64,000 nucleotides of DNA from CBDCYS01 sp965226245 (lineage in GTDB: Bacteria > Acidobacteriota > Terriglobia > Bryobacterales > UBA6623): contig CBDDCL010000015.1 of the NCBI GenBank assembly GCA_965226245.1, forward strand, positions 1,426,001-1,490,000, written 5' to 3'. The stretch's first letter is position 1; each line of letters opens with the position of its first letter. Positions 25,354-34,420 of the stretch are shown here, one piece after another. The notes beneath the pieces were generated by a model that was given only the letters and a program-made list of their open reading frames with translations, searched no databases and was not told where the DNA came from. A program made the translations under genes and the position numbers.

Positions 25354-27313
25354 TCCGAAGTTCCAGGGGCAAAACGACAGTAAGTTATTGATTCTGCGGC
25401 GGAAAGGCGGCCGGCGAAATTCGCTCTTCTGGCTACAGGCCCAGCAGCTCCAAGGCCCGCTTTTGCAGCGCCGTCGGCGCGGTCCGTTGTTCGAACGTCG
25501 CCGCGCTCCCCTCGCCCTCCTCGCCGCCGACCCGGCAGGTGTTTTGGCAGCGCGTCGCCAGGGCGTCGAGCAACGTCTGGAAGCTGTGCACGGGCAAGCC
25601 CTCCGAGGTGCGGCGGCTCGCCTTTTTCTTCTTCACCGCCGCCGAAGGCTGTGCCGGCGCCACCGGGTCCCGTTGCTGCCGGTCAGCCTCAAGCTGCTCG
25701 TCTTCGAACAATAACTCCGCCCACGCTTGGCGCATCCGCCACTCCACGTAGTAGGCCAGCAGGCATAAAAAAATATGCGCCCGCACGTGATCCGGCGTGC
25801 GGTGAAAGATCGGCCGCACCCTCAGATCCGCCCCTTTCATGCAGCGAAACACGCGTTCCACACGGGCCAAGCTCTTGTAGGAACGCACCGCGTCTTTAGC
25901 CTTCAGATCAGCCTTCTTTTCACTGCTACGAATCACGTAGATGCCGTCCAGCTCCGCTTCCCGCTTGATCGCCGCCTCGCGCCGCTGCCAGCGGAAAACG
26001 CCCTCGTCGATGGTCGTCTTAAAATGATTGCCCATCTTGTAGCGGTCCTGCACGCGGCCCGCCTTGCGTCCGATCTCGGCGGCGGTCAGCGGGGTGCGTT
26101 TGCGCCGCGCCACTGCGGCCTCGATGCGCTCGAATTCCTTCTCGCTGGCCGCCAGCAGCTCGCCGCGCTTGCGCCCGCGCTCCTCGGCCAGCAGCGGGTT
26201 ATAACAGGCCACCAGGCGCTCGCCGGGATAGTCGGGGGAGCGAATTTCGGCCAAGTTCTTCTTGTCGAACAACGACAACTGCAACTCGCCGCCGTCGGCC
26301 AGCCGCCGCAGCGCGGGCGCGCGCAGCGCCGAGATCCAGCCCAGCCCGGGATGCCGCCGCAGGTTTTCAATCTGGGTTTGGGTCCACAAGCCGCGGTCGC
26401 CCACCAGCACCACGCGCTCGAGCCCGAAGCGCCGCCGCAGCGTGTCCACCTGATCGGGCAGCGTCGCCGGATCGCCCGTGTTGCCGGGGTAGACGCTGAC
26501 CGCCAGCGGCCGTCCTTGGCTGTCGGCGAGCACGCCGTAGACGATGATCGGCTGGCCTTTCTTGCGGTCGCGGCTGTGGCCGAACGCCGCCAGCGGGCAG
26601 TGGCGTCCTTCGTAGTAGCTGCTGGAGACGTCGTAGAGCACGGTGTCGCCGGCCGCGAGATGCCGCGCCGCGAGCTTCTTTTCGATGCGTTTTTGGCGGG
26701 CCAGCAGCCAGTCCAGCGCCGCGTAGAGATCGTTTTCGTCGGCGCCCAGCTGCTGGGCCAGCGTGGAATGCTGCCACAGCCTGGTGGTGGCCAGTTTCGA
26801 GCCGGGATGCAGCAGCCGCTCGACGATCATGGCCACGACGAGGTCGCGCTGGCGCGAGGGTTTGGACCCCAGCAGGCGTTCGAGGCCGAGCTGGCGGAGC
26901 GTGCCGAGAATAGCTTCAACGTGACCGTGGGGGCGGGAGCGTTCGACCAGGAAAGCCTCGCTGGCGGGGACAAAGGACTCCCCGGCGAGCGAGCGGCGGA
27001 TCATGTCGATGAGGGAATCGGACAGGTGGGAGAGGTTGCCGAGGGTTTCGTGTTTGACCTGCTGGCCGGCGCGAAAGGAGCGGCGGAGCAGGTGGGAGGT
27101 ATGGATTTTGCCTTTGTAGCGGCGAGTAGTGGTGGCTACATGAACAGGGCCGGATCTAGATGGCATAAAGCCATTATAGCATATACAGAACAAAAAGTCC
27201 AGAAGAAAGTCACTAATTAGTGGCTACAAACAGCACTTCGAGACCACCCCAAACCGACCCTAACTCCCTTTCTTGGTTACTCTTACGCCGAAATCGGCCC
27301 CTGGAACTTCGGG
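25354..27313 (-). mobile_element. IS1634-like insertion sequence, copy B (1960 bp)
   Basis: Same length and ends as copy A but in inverse orientation, flanked by CTAG (25350-25353 and 27314-27317). The right CTAG contains the TAG stop codon of gdhA, so the insertion left the neighbouring protein intact. Confidence 0.92.
25433..27166 (-). CDS. IS1634-family transposase (copy B)
   Basis: 577 residues from MPSRSGPVHV, carrying the same DDE blocks as copy A (YDVSSSYYEG, VLVGDRGLW, VERVFRCMK). Compared with copy A it lacks a three-residue VED segment and has a three-residue addition near the C-terminus, plus scattered substitutions. It looks intact. The two inverted copies, 15 kb apart, could invert the region between them. 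Confidence 0.9.
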   Translation of the reverse strand: MPSRSGPVHVATTTRRYKGKIHTSHLLRRSFRAGQQVKHETLGNLSHLSDSLIDMIRRSLAGESFVPASEAFLVERSRPHGHVEAILGTLRQLGLERLLGSKPSRQRDLVVAMIVERLLHPGSKLATTRLWQHSTLAQQLGADENDLYAALDWLLARQKRIEKKLAARHLAAGDTVLYDVSSSYYEGRHCPLAAFGHSRDRKKGQPIIVYGVLADSQGRPLAVSVYPGNTGDPATLPDQVDTLRRRFGLERVVLVGDRGLWTQTQIENLRRHPGLGWISALRAPALRRLADGGELQLSLFDKKNLAEIRSPDYPGERLVACYNPLLAEERGRKRGELLAASEKEFERIEAAVARRKRTPLTAAEIGRKAGRVQDRYKMGNHFKTTIDEGVFRWQRREAAIKREAELDGIYVIRSSEKKADLKAKDAVRSYKSLARVERVFRCMKGADLRVRPIFHRTPDHVRAHIFLCLLAYYVEWRMRQAWAELLFEDEQLEADRQQRDPVAPAQPSAAVKKKKASRRTSEGLPVHSFQTLLDALATRCQNTCRVGGEEGEGSAATFEQRTAPTALQKRALELLGL

Positions 27314-28669
27314 CTAGACGACACCGAGCGCAATCATGGCATCCGCGACCTTGACGAAACCACCGATATTGGCTCCCTTGACGTAGTTGATATTTTCGCC
27401 CTCGCGGCCATGCCGCACGCAAGTCGAGTGGATACGCTTCATCACTTCTTGCAGTTTGCGTTCAACCTCCGCGCGGGTCCAGGTCAAATACTGCGCGTTT
27501 TGCGTGCGCTCAAACCCCGAGACAGCAACACCGCCGGCATTGGCTGCCTTGCCGGGCGCGAAAAGGACGTTTGCCTTTTGAAAAACCTCCACGCCGGCTG
27601 GGGCCGTCGGCATATTGGCTCCTTCGACAACCGCAAGGACGCCGTTGTTCGCGAGCTCGGCGGCAGCCTCTCGGCTGATCTCGTTCTGCGTCGCGCAGGG
27701 CATCGCGATATCCGCTTTGACGCCCCAAGGTTTTTTTCCGGCGTGATATTCGCAGCCGAACTTTTCGGCGTACTCGGAGATGCGACCGCGCTTGACCGTC
27801 TTGAGATCGATCACGTAGTCCAGCTTCTCCTCGTTGATGCCGTCGGGATCATAGATGAAACCTGAGGAATCGGAAAGCGTTACCACCTTGCCGCCGAGCT
27901 GTAAAAGTTTTTCGGCCGCAAACTGGGCCACATTGCCCGAACCGGAGACCAGGCAGACCTTGCCTTTGATACTGTCGCCGCGGGTTCGCAGCATCTCGCG
28001 CAAAAAGTAGACCGCGCCGTAGCCGGTCGCCTCCGTGCGAATCAAGCTGCCGCCGAAGGTAGCCCCCTTGCCGGTGATTGCCCCGGTCACCTCATTGCTC
28101 AGGCGCTTATATTGCCCGAACAAATAACCGATCTCCCGGCCGCCGACGCCAATGTCACCCGCCGGGATGTCGCGGTTTTCCCCGATATACTTCCACAGCT
28201 CCGCCATGAACGATTGGCAAAAGCGCATTACCTCGTCATCGGATTTTCCTTTGGGATTGAAATTGGCGCCGCCCTTCGCGCCCCCCATGGGTAGCGTCGT
28301 CAGGCTGTTCTTCAGAGTCTGTTCAAACCCGAGAAACTTCATCACGCTGACGGTCACGGAGGGATGAAACCGCAGCCCGCCCTTGTAAGGCCCGATGGCA
28401 TTGTTGAACTGAACCCGAAAACCCCGATTGACGCGCACGTTGCGCTCATCGTCCTTCCAGGTGACGCGAAAGGTGATGATGCGGTCCGGCTCGGTAAGCC
28501 GCTCCAGGATATGCTCCTCGCGGTAGATCGGATTTTCAAAGGTGAAGGGCAAGATGGTCTCCGCCACTTCGTGGACAGCTTGGTGAAACTCCGGCTGGCC
28601 CGGGTTGCGGCGCACCAGCCCGTTCATGAAACGTTTGAGTTCGGACTCGACTTCGCTATTGTTGGACAT
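27314..28669 (-). CDS. gdhA: NAD(P)-specific glutamate dehydrogenase
   Basis: 451 residues, the usual length of the hexameric family. It has the substrate-binding block GPYKGGLRFHPSV, the catalytic Lys region LPMGGAKGGANFNPKG, the Rossmann fingerprint SGSGNVAQFAAEKL, and FAPGKAANAGGVAVSG near the end. It interconverts glutamate and 2-oxoglutarate plus ammonium in the cytoplasm. The bacterial homologues closest in length are NADP-dependent and biosynthetic; cofactor preference is not proven here. The stop codon lies in the IS1634-like target site, so any downstream terminator has been separated by 2 kb. Confidence 0.96.
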   Translation of the reverse strand: MSNNSEVESELKRFMNGLVRRNPGQPEFHQAVHEVAETILPFTFENPIYREEHILERLTEPDRIITFRVTWKDDERNVRVNRGFRVQFNNAIGPYKGGLRFHPSVTVSVMKFLGFEQTLKNSLTTLPMGGAKGGANFNPKGKSDDEVMRFCQSFMAELWKYIGENRDIPAGDIGVGGREIGYLFGQYKRLSNEVTGAITGKGATFGGSLIRTEATGYGAVYFLREMLRTRGDSIKGKVCLVSGSGNVAQFAAEKLLQLGGKVVTLSDSSGFIYDPDGINEEKLDYVIDLKTVKRGRISEYAEKFGCEYHAGKKPWGVKADIAMPCATQNEISREAAAELANNGVLAVVEGANMPTAPAGVEVFQKANVLFAPGKAANAGGVAVSGFERTQNAQYLTWTRAEVERKLQEVMKRIHSTCVRHGREGENINYVKGANIGGFVKVADAMIALGVV

Positions 28670-28807
28670 AATCGTTCCTTAGATTCTCGCGCATGCGGGC
28701 GCCTCTTGTCCCCTTGCCCTTGCCCCTTGCCAATTACACCATGCCACTTACCCCATCTCCCCAGCCTGCCTGCTCCGGAAAGGACAACTTCGCTACCATG
28801 AAAACCC

Positions 28808-29191
28808 GTGGAAACCCGGCTCCGCTTTCTGCTCGGCGACCTGTGCGCAAACGCCACGCTGGGAACACTCACCGCCCTTGCCTGTGCCGCCCTCGTCAAT
28901 GAAAACTGGAACGCGCTGCTCGCCATGCTCGTGGGGATGCTGTTGGGCATGCTGCTCGCCTTGCCCGCGTCAATTGTCTTCGGCATTTACTTCGGAGCCT
29001 TCGAAATCATGATCCCTCTGATGCTGACCGGCATGGTCTCCGGGATGGCCGTCGCCATGCTCGCCGCGATGGCGCCACTGCCCATCCGCGAGGCCATCCA
29101 GTGGGGAGCCGCTTTGGGAATCGCCGTACTCGCCCTCACCTACACGGCAAACGCAATCCTGAGAGGGGAGGTGAGCCGTTGGATCTCGTAA
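28808..29191 (+). CDS. Small integral membrane protein
   Basis: 127 residues from a GTG; an upstream ATG at 28798 is in another frame. Four hydrophobic helices are visible (ATLGTLTALACAAL, LLAMLVGMLLGMLLAL, IPLMLTGMVSGMAVAML, GAALGIAVLALTYTA). There are no catalytic motifs, so the function is unknown. It overlaps the next gene by 13 bp, and the ribosome site for that gene (AGGGGAGGTGA) lies inside its end, so the two are translationally linked. A membrane partner of a lipid- or metal-related methyltransferase would fit but is a guess. Confidence 0.75.
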   Translation: METRLRFLLGDLCANATLGTLTALACAALVNENWNALLAMLVGMLLGMLLALPASIVFGIYFGAFEIMIPLMLTGMVSGMAVAMLAAMAPLPIREAIQWGAALGIAVLALTYTANAILRGEVSRWIS

Positions 29192-29778
29192 CCCGCAACA
29201 AATGGGACGTCTGTGCCGCGAAATACGATCTGTTCGCCCGCGGCCCCGAAATCCGCTGGGCGGACTACAAAAGGACCTTCTTCGCGCCCATGCAGGACAA
29301 GGTGCTGTTCCTGGCGGCCGGAACCGGCCTCGACTTCCAATTCTTCCCGCCCAACCAAGACCTGGTAGCCATCGACATCAGCCCCAAGATGCTTGAGAAG
29401 GCCGCTCCCCGAGCCAGGCAATACAACGGCACGATCGACCTGCAAGAGATGGACGTCCACGACCTTACCTTCCCCGACGACAGCTTCGATCAGGTTTTCA
29501 CTGTCTGCACGTTCTGCTCCGTCCCGAACCCCGTACACGGGCTAGAACAGCTACGCCGCGTCCTCAAGCCAGGAGGGCGCCTGCGCATGTTCGAGCACAC
29601 CGGCAGCCGCTGGTTTCCCTTCAGCCTGCTCCTGAACCTGATGACGCCGATGACCCGCCTGAGGGGTCCGGAAGTGAACCGTCCTACAGTTGAGAACGTC
29701 GCAAGAGCCGGCTTCACCATCCAGCGAGTGAACAACCTCTATCTAGACGTGGTAAAGACAATCCAAGCAACGAAATAA
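29179..29778 (+). CDS. Class I SAM-dependent methyltransferase
   Basis: 199 residues from TTG 29179, chosen because AGGGGAGGTGA lies about 8 bp upstream. Motif I is KVLFLAAGTGLDFQFF, motif II DLVAIDISPKML, motif III DLTFPDDSFDQVFTVCTF and the post-motif LRRVLKPGGRLRMFEHTGSR. This matches UbiE/phospholipid N-methyltransferase-like and membrane-associated methyltransferases. The hydrophobic stretch FPFSLLLNLMTPM may seat it at the membrane beside the small membrane protein. The substrate is unknown. The stop is followed at once by a palindromic repeat. Confidence 0.88.
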   Translation: MDLVTRNKWDVCAAKYDLFARGPEIRWADYKRTFFAPMQDKVLFLAAGTGLDFQFFPPNQDLVAIDISPKMLEKAAPRARQYNGTIDLQEMDVHDLTFPDDSFDQVFTVCTFCSVPNPVHGLEQLRRVLKPGGRLRMFEHTGSRWFPFSLLLNLMTPMTRLRGPEVNRPTVENVARAGFTIQRVNNLYLDVVKTIQATK

Positions 29779-29928
29779 CAGAGCCCAGAGCGCAAGCGAC
29801 GGGTCAGCAAGCGAACAAAATATTCACGCCGGCCACCACCGCGTCAACCTGCAAACTTCGATGAGCCCGAGCGCACCCGAGCGAATCCCTGTTCGTTCGC
29901 TGACCCGTCGCTGGCGCTCTGGGCTCTG
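29779..29928. repeat. Paired palindromic repeat (about 38-bp arms)
   Basis: The left arm starts CAGAGCCCAGAGCG and contains GCGACGGGTCAGC. The right arm (29891-29928) is its near-complement with only a few mismatches. The spacer is about 74 bp. The arms belong to the same family as 54051-54165 and the single arms at 24086 and 52980. It could fold into a long hairpin downstream of the methyltransferase. The remaining sequence to 30159 holds nothing recognisable. Confidence 0.8.
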
Positions 29929-32705
29929 ACCGACCCTACAGCAAATGCTCCCTGAAAAACTCTAGCGTCCGCGCCCAAGCTAACTTGATACGTGCTAAAA
30001 TTCCCTAAGGCTTCATGTGTCAGCAGGGGTCAGAATGCCGCACTGTGCCGTTGAGCCGGCTCCCGGCAGGAAGGCTGAAACCGTACTCGCATAGAGCACC
30101 CCGCGGGTCGGCTGTTCTCTACCAAATCGTAACCCAACCGCCCCTGCGGGGAGGATTCCATGAAAACCCAGCGCCTAGGATCGTTCTTTGCCGGTGGAAG
30201 AGTCGTGCTTTCCGCGCTCGGCTGCGTAACGATCATCGCACTGCCACTGATTGCACAATCCGGCGCCAATACCGGTTTGAGAGGGAGAGTGACGGACCCA
30301 ACAGGGGCATCCATACCGGCGACGAACGTCACGATTACCCGCGTCGATACCGCCGAACAACGAGTCGTTACCACCAATGAATCGGGCGACTGGGAGGCCC
30401 GCTTCCTGTCTCCCGGGCCCTATCAGCTCGTGTTCGAGCGTGACGGCTTCAAAAAACGAACCCAAACAGGCGCCACCGTAACAACTGCTGAGGTTGGTAC
30501 CGTGAATGTCGCGCTGGAGCTCGGGGATTTGGTTGAGACAGTCGAGGTTTTCGCGGAGGCGGAAATGGTGTCCTCGAACTCCGCCACGATTGTCCGTGCC
30601 TTGAACCAGCGGGAACTCGAGGCGCTGCCGACCTCCTCCCGTAATTTCACGCAGCTTCTGGTGATCGAGCCGGGGGTGTCCGCGGATATCAGTGAACTGC
30701 TCTCCAACAGCAATGCCTCGATTTCACCCAGCGTGAACGGCGCCCGAACGACCAACAACAGCTTTAGTTACAACGGAATCGACGTCACCAATCTGCTGTG
30801 CTGCAACAGCAGGGTTAACGGCAGCCAGGGGACCATCGACGAGGGCGGCGGCACGCTCTCCCGCAACATCGCGCCGGTGCCCGAGACCTTGTCGGAGGTC
30901 AAGCTTCAGACCAGCCTTTTCGACGCCGCCACCGGCCGCAACGGCGGCGGAAACTTCCAGCTCGTCCCGAAAAGCGGCACGAACGAGTTCCACGGCAGCG
31001 TTTACCACCTGAATTATGCACAGGTTCGGCGTAGCCATCGCCGATGGAGTTGTGGCGGTAGCGGCAGTCGTGTCAACTCAGTGATTTAGCAAGTCGTCTT
31101 TTCTGCTGTTTCCTTCCCGGTTTGAGCCGCCTCCCAATTCCGGGCGGGCAAAAGCGGGCTCGCAAACGGCATGTTCCCAGTAGCTTGCGGCCCGTGCATA
31201 AAATTCTATGCGCAGCGCCCCTCAACGCAGCGCACCCTCCACCACCGGCGCGCAGCTCGATCCCGGCGGCACCATCGCCCGCAGCCGCCGCATCAGCCGC
31301 TCGAACAGGCCCTGCTCCTGGTACTGATCGCTGTAGCTGATGCCCGTTCTGCCGGCGTGCCGCCAGATCTTGGCCGCCACGAACAGAAAGCGCAGCCGCG
31401 CCGTCGCCAGGGTGGTGTGCCGCAGCTTCTCCGGGGTGGCGTCGGCTTCACGCTGGAACAGCAGCAGCCAGCAGTTGAGGTTGTAGGCCAGCATGACCAA
31501 CTGAAAGTGATTGCGGTTGGTGTCAAAGCGGCGCGAAGGATGGGCCGCCAGCCCGGCATCGTTGTTGGCCTCCTTGATCAGGTTTTCCGCCCCGGCCCGC
31601 TGATTGTAAAACCACACCACCGCCGCGATCGGCTCGGCCAGGTTGGTCACAAACACGCGGTAGGTGTAAGCGCTGGTTGCAAACAACTGATATTGCTCGA
31701 CCTCCTCGGTTTCCGGCTCCTTTTCATAACGCAGCGCGACAAAGCGGCAGGCCCTGCCCCAGCCTTGCGGCTGGCAGAGGAATTCGCACTCCGCCGCAGC
31801 GTCGCTGTGGGGCGAGGGCTTCCATTCCGCTTGCTGCAACTGCTCGACCAGTCGCCTGGTCTTGCGCGCCACGATGACGAACTGACAATGCGCTTGTTCG
31901 TAGGCTGCCACCGCTTCCCAGCAATAAAAGCCGGAATCGGCCCGCGCCAAGATCCGCTTCACACTGGCCGGCAAAGCCTGGAAAGCACTTTCGAGGTGCG
32001 CCGCGATCTCTTTGCCCGTGGGCCGGTCGCCATTGTGCAACCCGCCCATCAGGTATTCGCGCGTCTCGGCCAGGAAGGTCAGTATCGGCTGGTAGCTGCG
32101 CTTGCCCTTGTTCTTGGGGTTGTAGCTCTTGCGCCCGCCCATCTGCTGGCCGTAGAGGGTGTGCACGGTGGTGTCGGTGTCCAGCGTCACCGTGGTCAAC
32201 CGCACGTTGGCCGCCGCCCAGGCTCGTTCGCGCAGTTGGCGCTGCATCGACAGGATCTGCCGCGCCACGTTGAGATGCAGCGAGGCCAGAAAGCGCCACA
32301 GCGTGGATTGCGGCGGCAGCCGCGTCACTTGCAAGATGCCGGTCAGGATGGGGTCGCGCGCGATGAAGCGGAGTTGGTTGAGCCGCGCAAAGCCGACATA
32401 GAGGCCCAGCACGAGGGCCAGCACAAACTGGTAGAGGCTCATCACACGGGTGATTCGTTTGACGCTGAGGGTTTGTTCCAGCAGCTCTTGGAAGCCGAGT
32501 TTTTCGAGCAGGGTGGCGACCGGCAGCAGGCCGCCGTAGGGAGTCAGATTCTTGCCGCGGAAGTGATAGGGCGTGGAAGCCCCGATTTTATTGGGCTGCG
32601 GAGCCGTCGCGGGGTGCGCGACATAGAAGTGAGTATTTCAGCAGGCTCTTTATTGTGGCCAAGATCCTTGCGTATGTATTACGCTAGGAACAGGAGGTCA
32701 CTTCC

Positions 32706-33107
32706 ATGCCTGATTCCCTCGAGCAACTGCAGCAACAGCGTACCGACATCGTCCGCCAGATCGGCGAGCTGGGCGATCTGCGCCCCGGTTCGATCACCAG
32801 CACCTCGGGGCGTTGCGGCAAACCAAGCTGCCGCTGCCATCGCCCCGGTCAACCGGGGCACGGTCCCCATACCCGCCTCACCTATAAGGCCGGTCGTAAG
32901 ACCGTCACCGAGTCGCTGCCGACTCCGGCCGCGCTGGGCAAAGCCGAGCGCGAAGTGGCCGAGTTCCGCAAGTTCCAGCAACTGAGCCGCGAGTTCGTGG
33001 AGCTCAATACCCGCATCTGCAAACAGCGGCCGCTGCAGCTTGAGGCGCAGACCCCCCAGGAAAAAAAACGGCCGCCGCCATCCAGCAAGAGGTCGCGCGC
33101 GAACTAG
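32706..33107 (+). CDS. ISKra4-like first frame (DUF6788-type)
   Basis: 133 residues with a coiled N-terminus (DSLEQLQQQRTDIVRQIGEL) and the CGKPSCRCHRPGQPGHGPH metal-ligand-like block typical of small proteins encoded before ISKra4 transposases. The ATG follows AGGAGGT. A run of eight A (about 33060-33067) precedes its end. A -1 slip there joins the catalytic frame through KKTAAAIQQEVARELDQLLR. Confidence 0.8.
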   Translation: MPDSLEQLQQQRTDIVRQIGELGDLRPGSITSTSGRCGKPSCRCHRPGQPGHGPHTRLTYKAGRKTVTESLPTPAALGKAEREVAEFRKFQQLSREFVELNTRICKQRPLQLEAQTPQEKKRPPPSSKRSRAN

Positions 33108-33115
33108 ACCAGCTA

Positions 33116-34420
33116 TTGCGCGTGCTGTTCAGCGGGCGGCGCAAGACAGGCCACTGGGATCTGGAAGCCGTCGAGATGGCGGTGCGCTCGGCGATGCACC
33201 AAGCTGGCGCCGCCGCCCTCTCCGAACTGCTGCAATGGGCAGCCCCAGCGGCCGGCCAGCGGAGCCTTCCCTGTTGTTGCGGCCACCAAGCTCACTACCG
33301 GGAACTGCGCTCCAAGTCGGTTCTCACCGCTCTGGGCAGGGTGCATATATCGCGCCCCTACTACCTGTGCGGGCACTGTCACAGCGGCCAATTTCCGGCC
33401 GACGCTGAACTCGACATCGCCCAAACGGAATGCTCTCCTGGGGTACGCCGTATGCAGGCGATGGTGGGCCAGGAGGCTCCCTTCGATCACGGGCGCCGGC
33501 AGCTGGAACTGCTGGCGGGTCTGGAAGTGACCGCCAAGGCGGTGGAGCGGACGGCGGAGGGGATTGGAGAGGATATCGCGGCGCGGGAGCAGAGCGAGAT
33601 CCAGCGGGCGATGCAGTTGGAGCTGCCGCTGGTGGTGGGGGAACCCGTTCCGATCCTGTACATCGAAATGGATGGGACCGGAATTCCGGTGGTGCGCAAA
33701 GAGACGGTGGGCCGAGCGGGCAAAAGGAAGGGAGAGGCGGCCCACACCCGCGAAGCTAAGTTGGGCTGCGTGTTCACTCAAACGAAGTGGGACGAAGAGG
33801 GCTACCCCATCCGCGATCCGGACTCGACCAGCTACAGCGGCGCCATTGAGACCGCCGACGAGTTTGGCAAACGCATGTATGTGGAGGCTTGGAAGCGGGG
33901 CTGGAGCCGGGCACGCAAGAAGGTCGTGCTGGGAGATGGCGCCGAATGGATCTGGAACATTGCCCAGCAGCAGTTTCCCGGCGCCATTCAGATCGTCGAC
34001 CTCTATCACGCCCGCCAGCACTTGTGGGACCTGGCACGCCAGCTTCATCCCCACGACAAGGCCCAGCAACGGTGTTGGATCACGATCCATCAGGACCACC
34101 TCGACCAGGGGCGGATGGAAGAGTTAGTGTGCTCGCTGCGGTCGGTCGAATGCTCGAGTCCCCAACTCGCGGAAGAGTTCCGCGACGAAGCCAAATACTT
34201 TGAAAAGAATGCCAAGCGGATGCGCTACCCAGAGTTTCGGCGCCAGCATCTGTTTGTCGGCTCGGGAGTGATCGAGGCCGGCTGCAAGAGTGTCATCGGC
34301 TCTCGCCTGAAACGGTCGGGCATGTTCTGGACCGTCCGCGGAGCCAACGCGATTCTGGCCCTTCGTTGCTGCCACCACAACGGCCGCTTCGAGGACTATT
34401 GGGAGGCCCGAGCGGCTTGA
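33116..34420 (+). CDS. ISKra4-family transposase (copy A)
   Basis: 434 residues counted from the first GTG; by frameshift the protein probably starts in the preceding frame. The Cys/His cluster CCCGHQAHYRELRSK and YYLCGHCHSGQFP precedes the catalytic core with LYIEMDGTGIPVV, VLGDGAEWIWNIAQQ, VDLYHARQHLWDLA and VGSGVIEAGCKSVIGSR. The blocks are intact and virtually identical to copy B (one visible change, LKRSG versus LKQSG). Confidence 0.9.
   Translation: MRVLFSGRRKTGHWDLEAVEMAVRSAMHQAGAAALSELLQWAAPAAGQRSLPCCCGHQAHYRELRSKSVLTALGRVHISRPYYLCGHCHSGQFPADAELDIAQTECSPGVRRMQAMVGQEAPFDHGRRQLELLAGLEVTAKAVERTAEGIGEDIAAREQSEIQRAMQLELPLVVGEPVPILYIEMDGTGIPVVRKETVGRAGKRKGEAAHTREAKLGCVFTQTKWDEEGYPIRDPDSTSYSGAIETADEFGKRMYVEAWKRGWSRARKKVVLGDGAEWIWNIAQQQFPGAIQIVDLYHARQHLWDLARQLHPHDKAQQRCWITIHQDHLDQGRMEELVCSLRSVECSSPQLAEEFRDEAKYFEKNAKRMRYPEFRRQHLFVGSGVIEAGCKSVIGSRLKRSGMFWTVRGANAILALRCCHHNGRFEDYWEARAA

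Noticed and set aside
33113..34099. 328-codon frame antisense to the ISKra4 transposase (also 39173-40159)
   Set aside because: Occurs only because the sense gene is GC-rich and repeats identically with each element copy.
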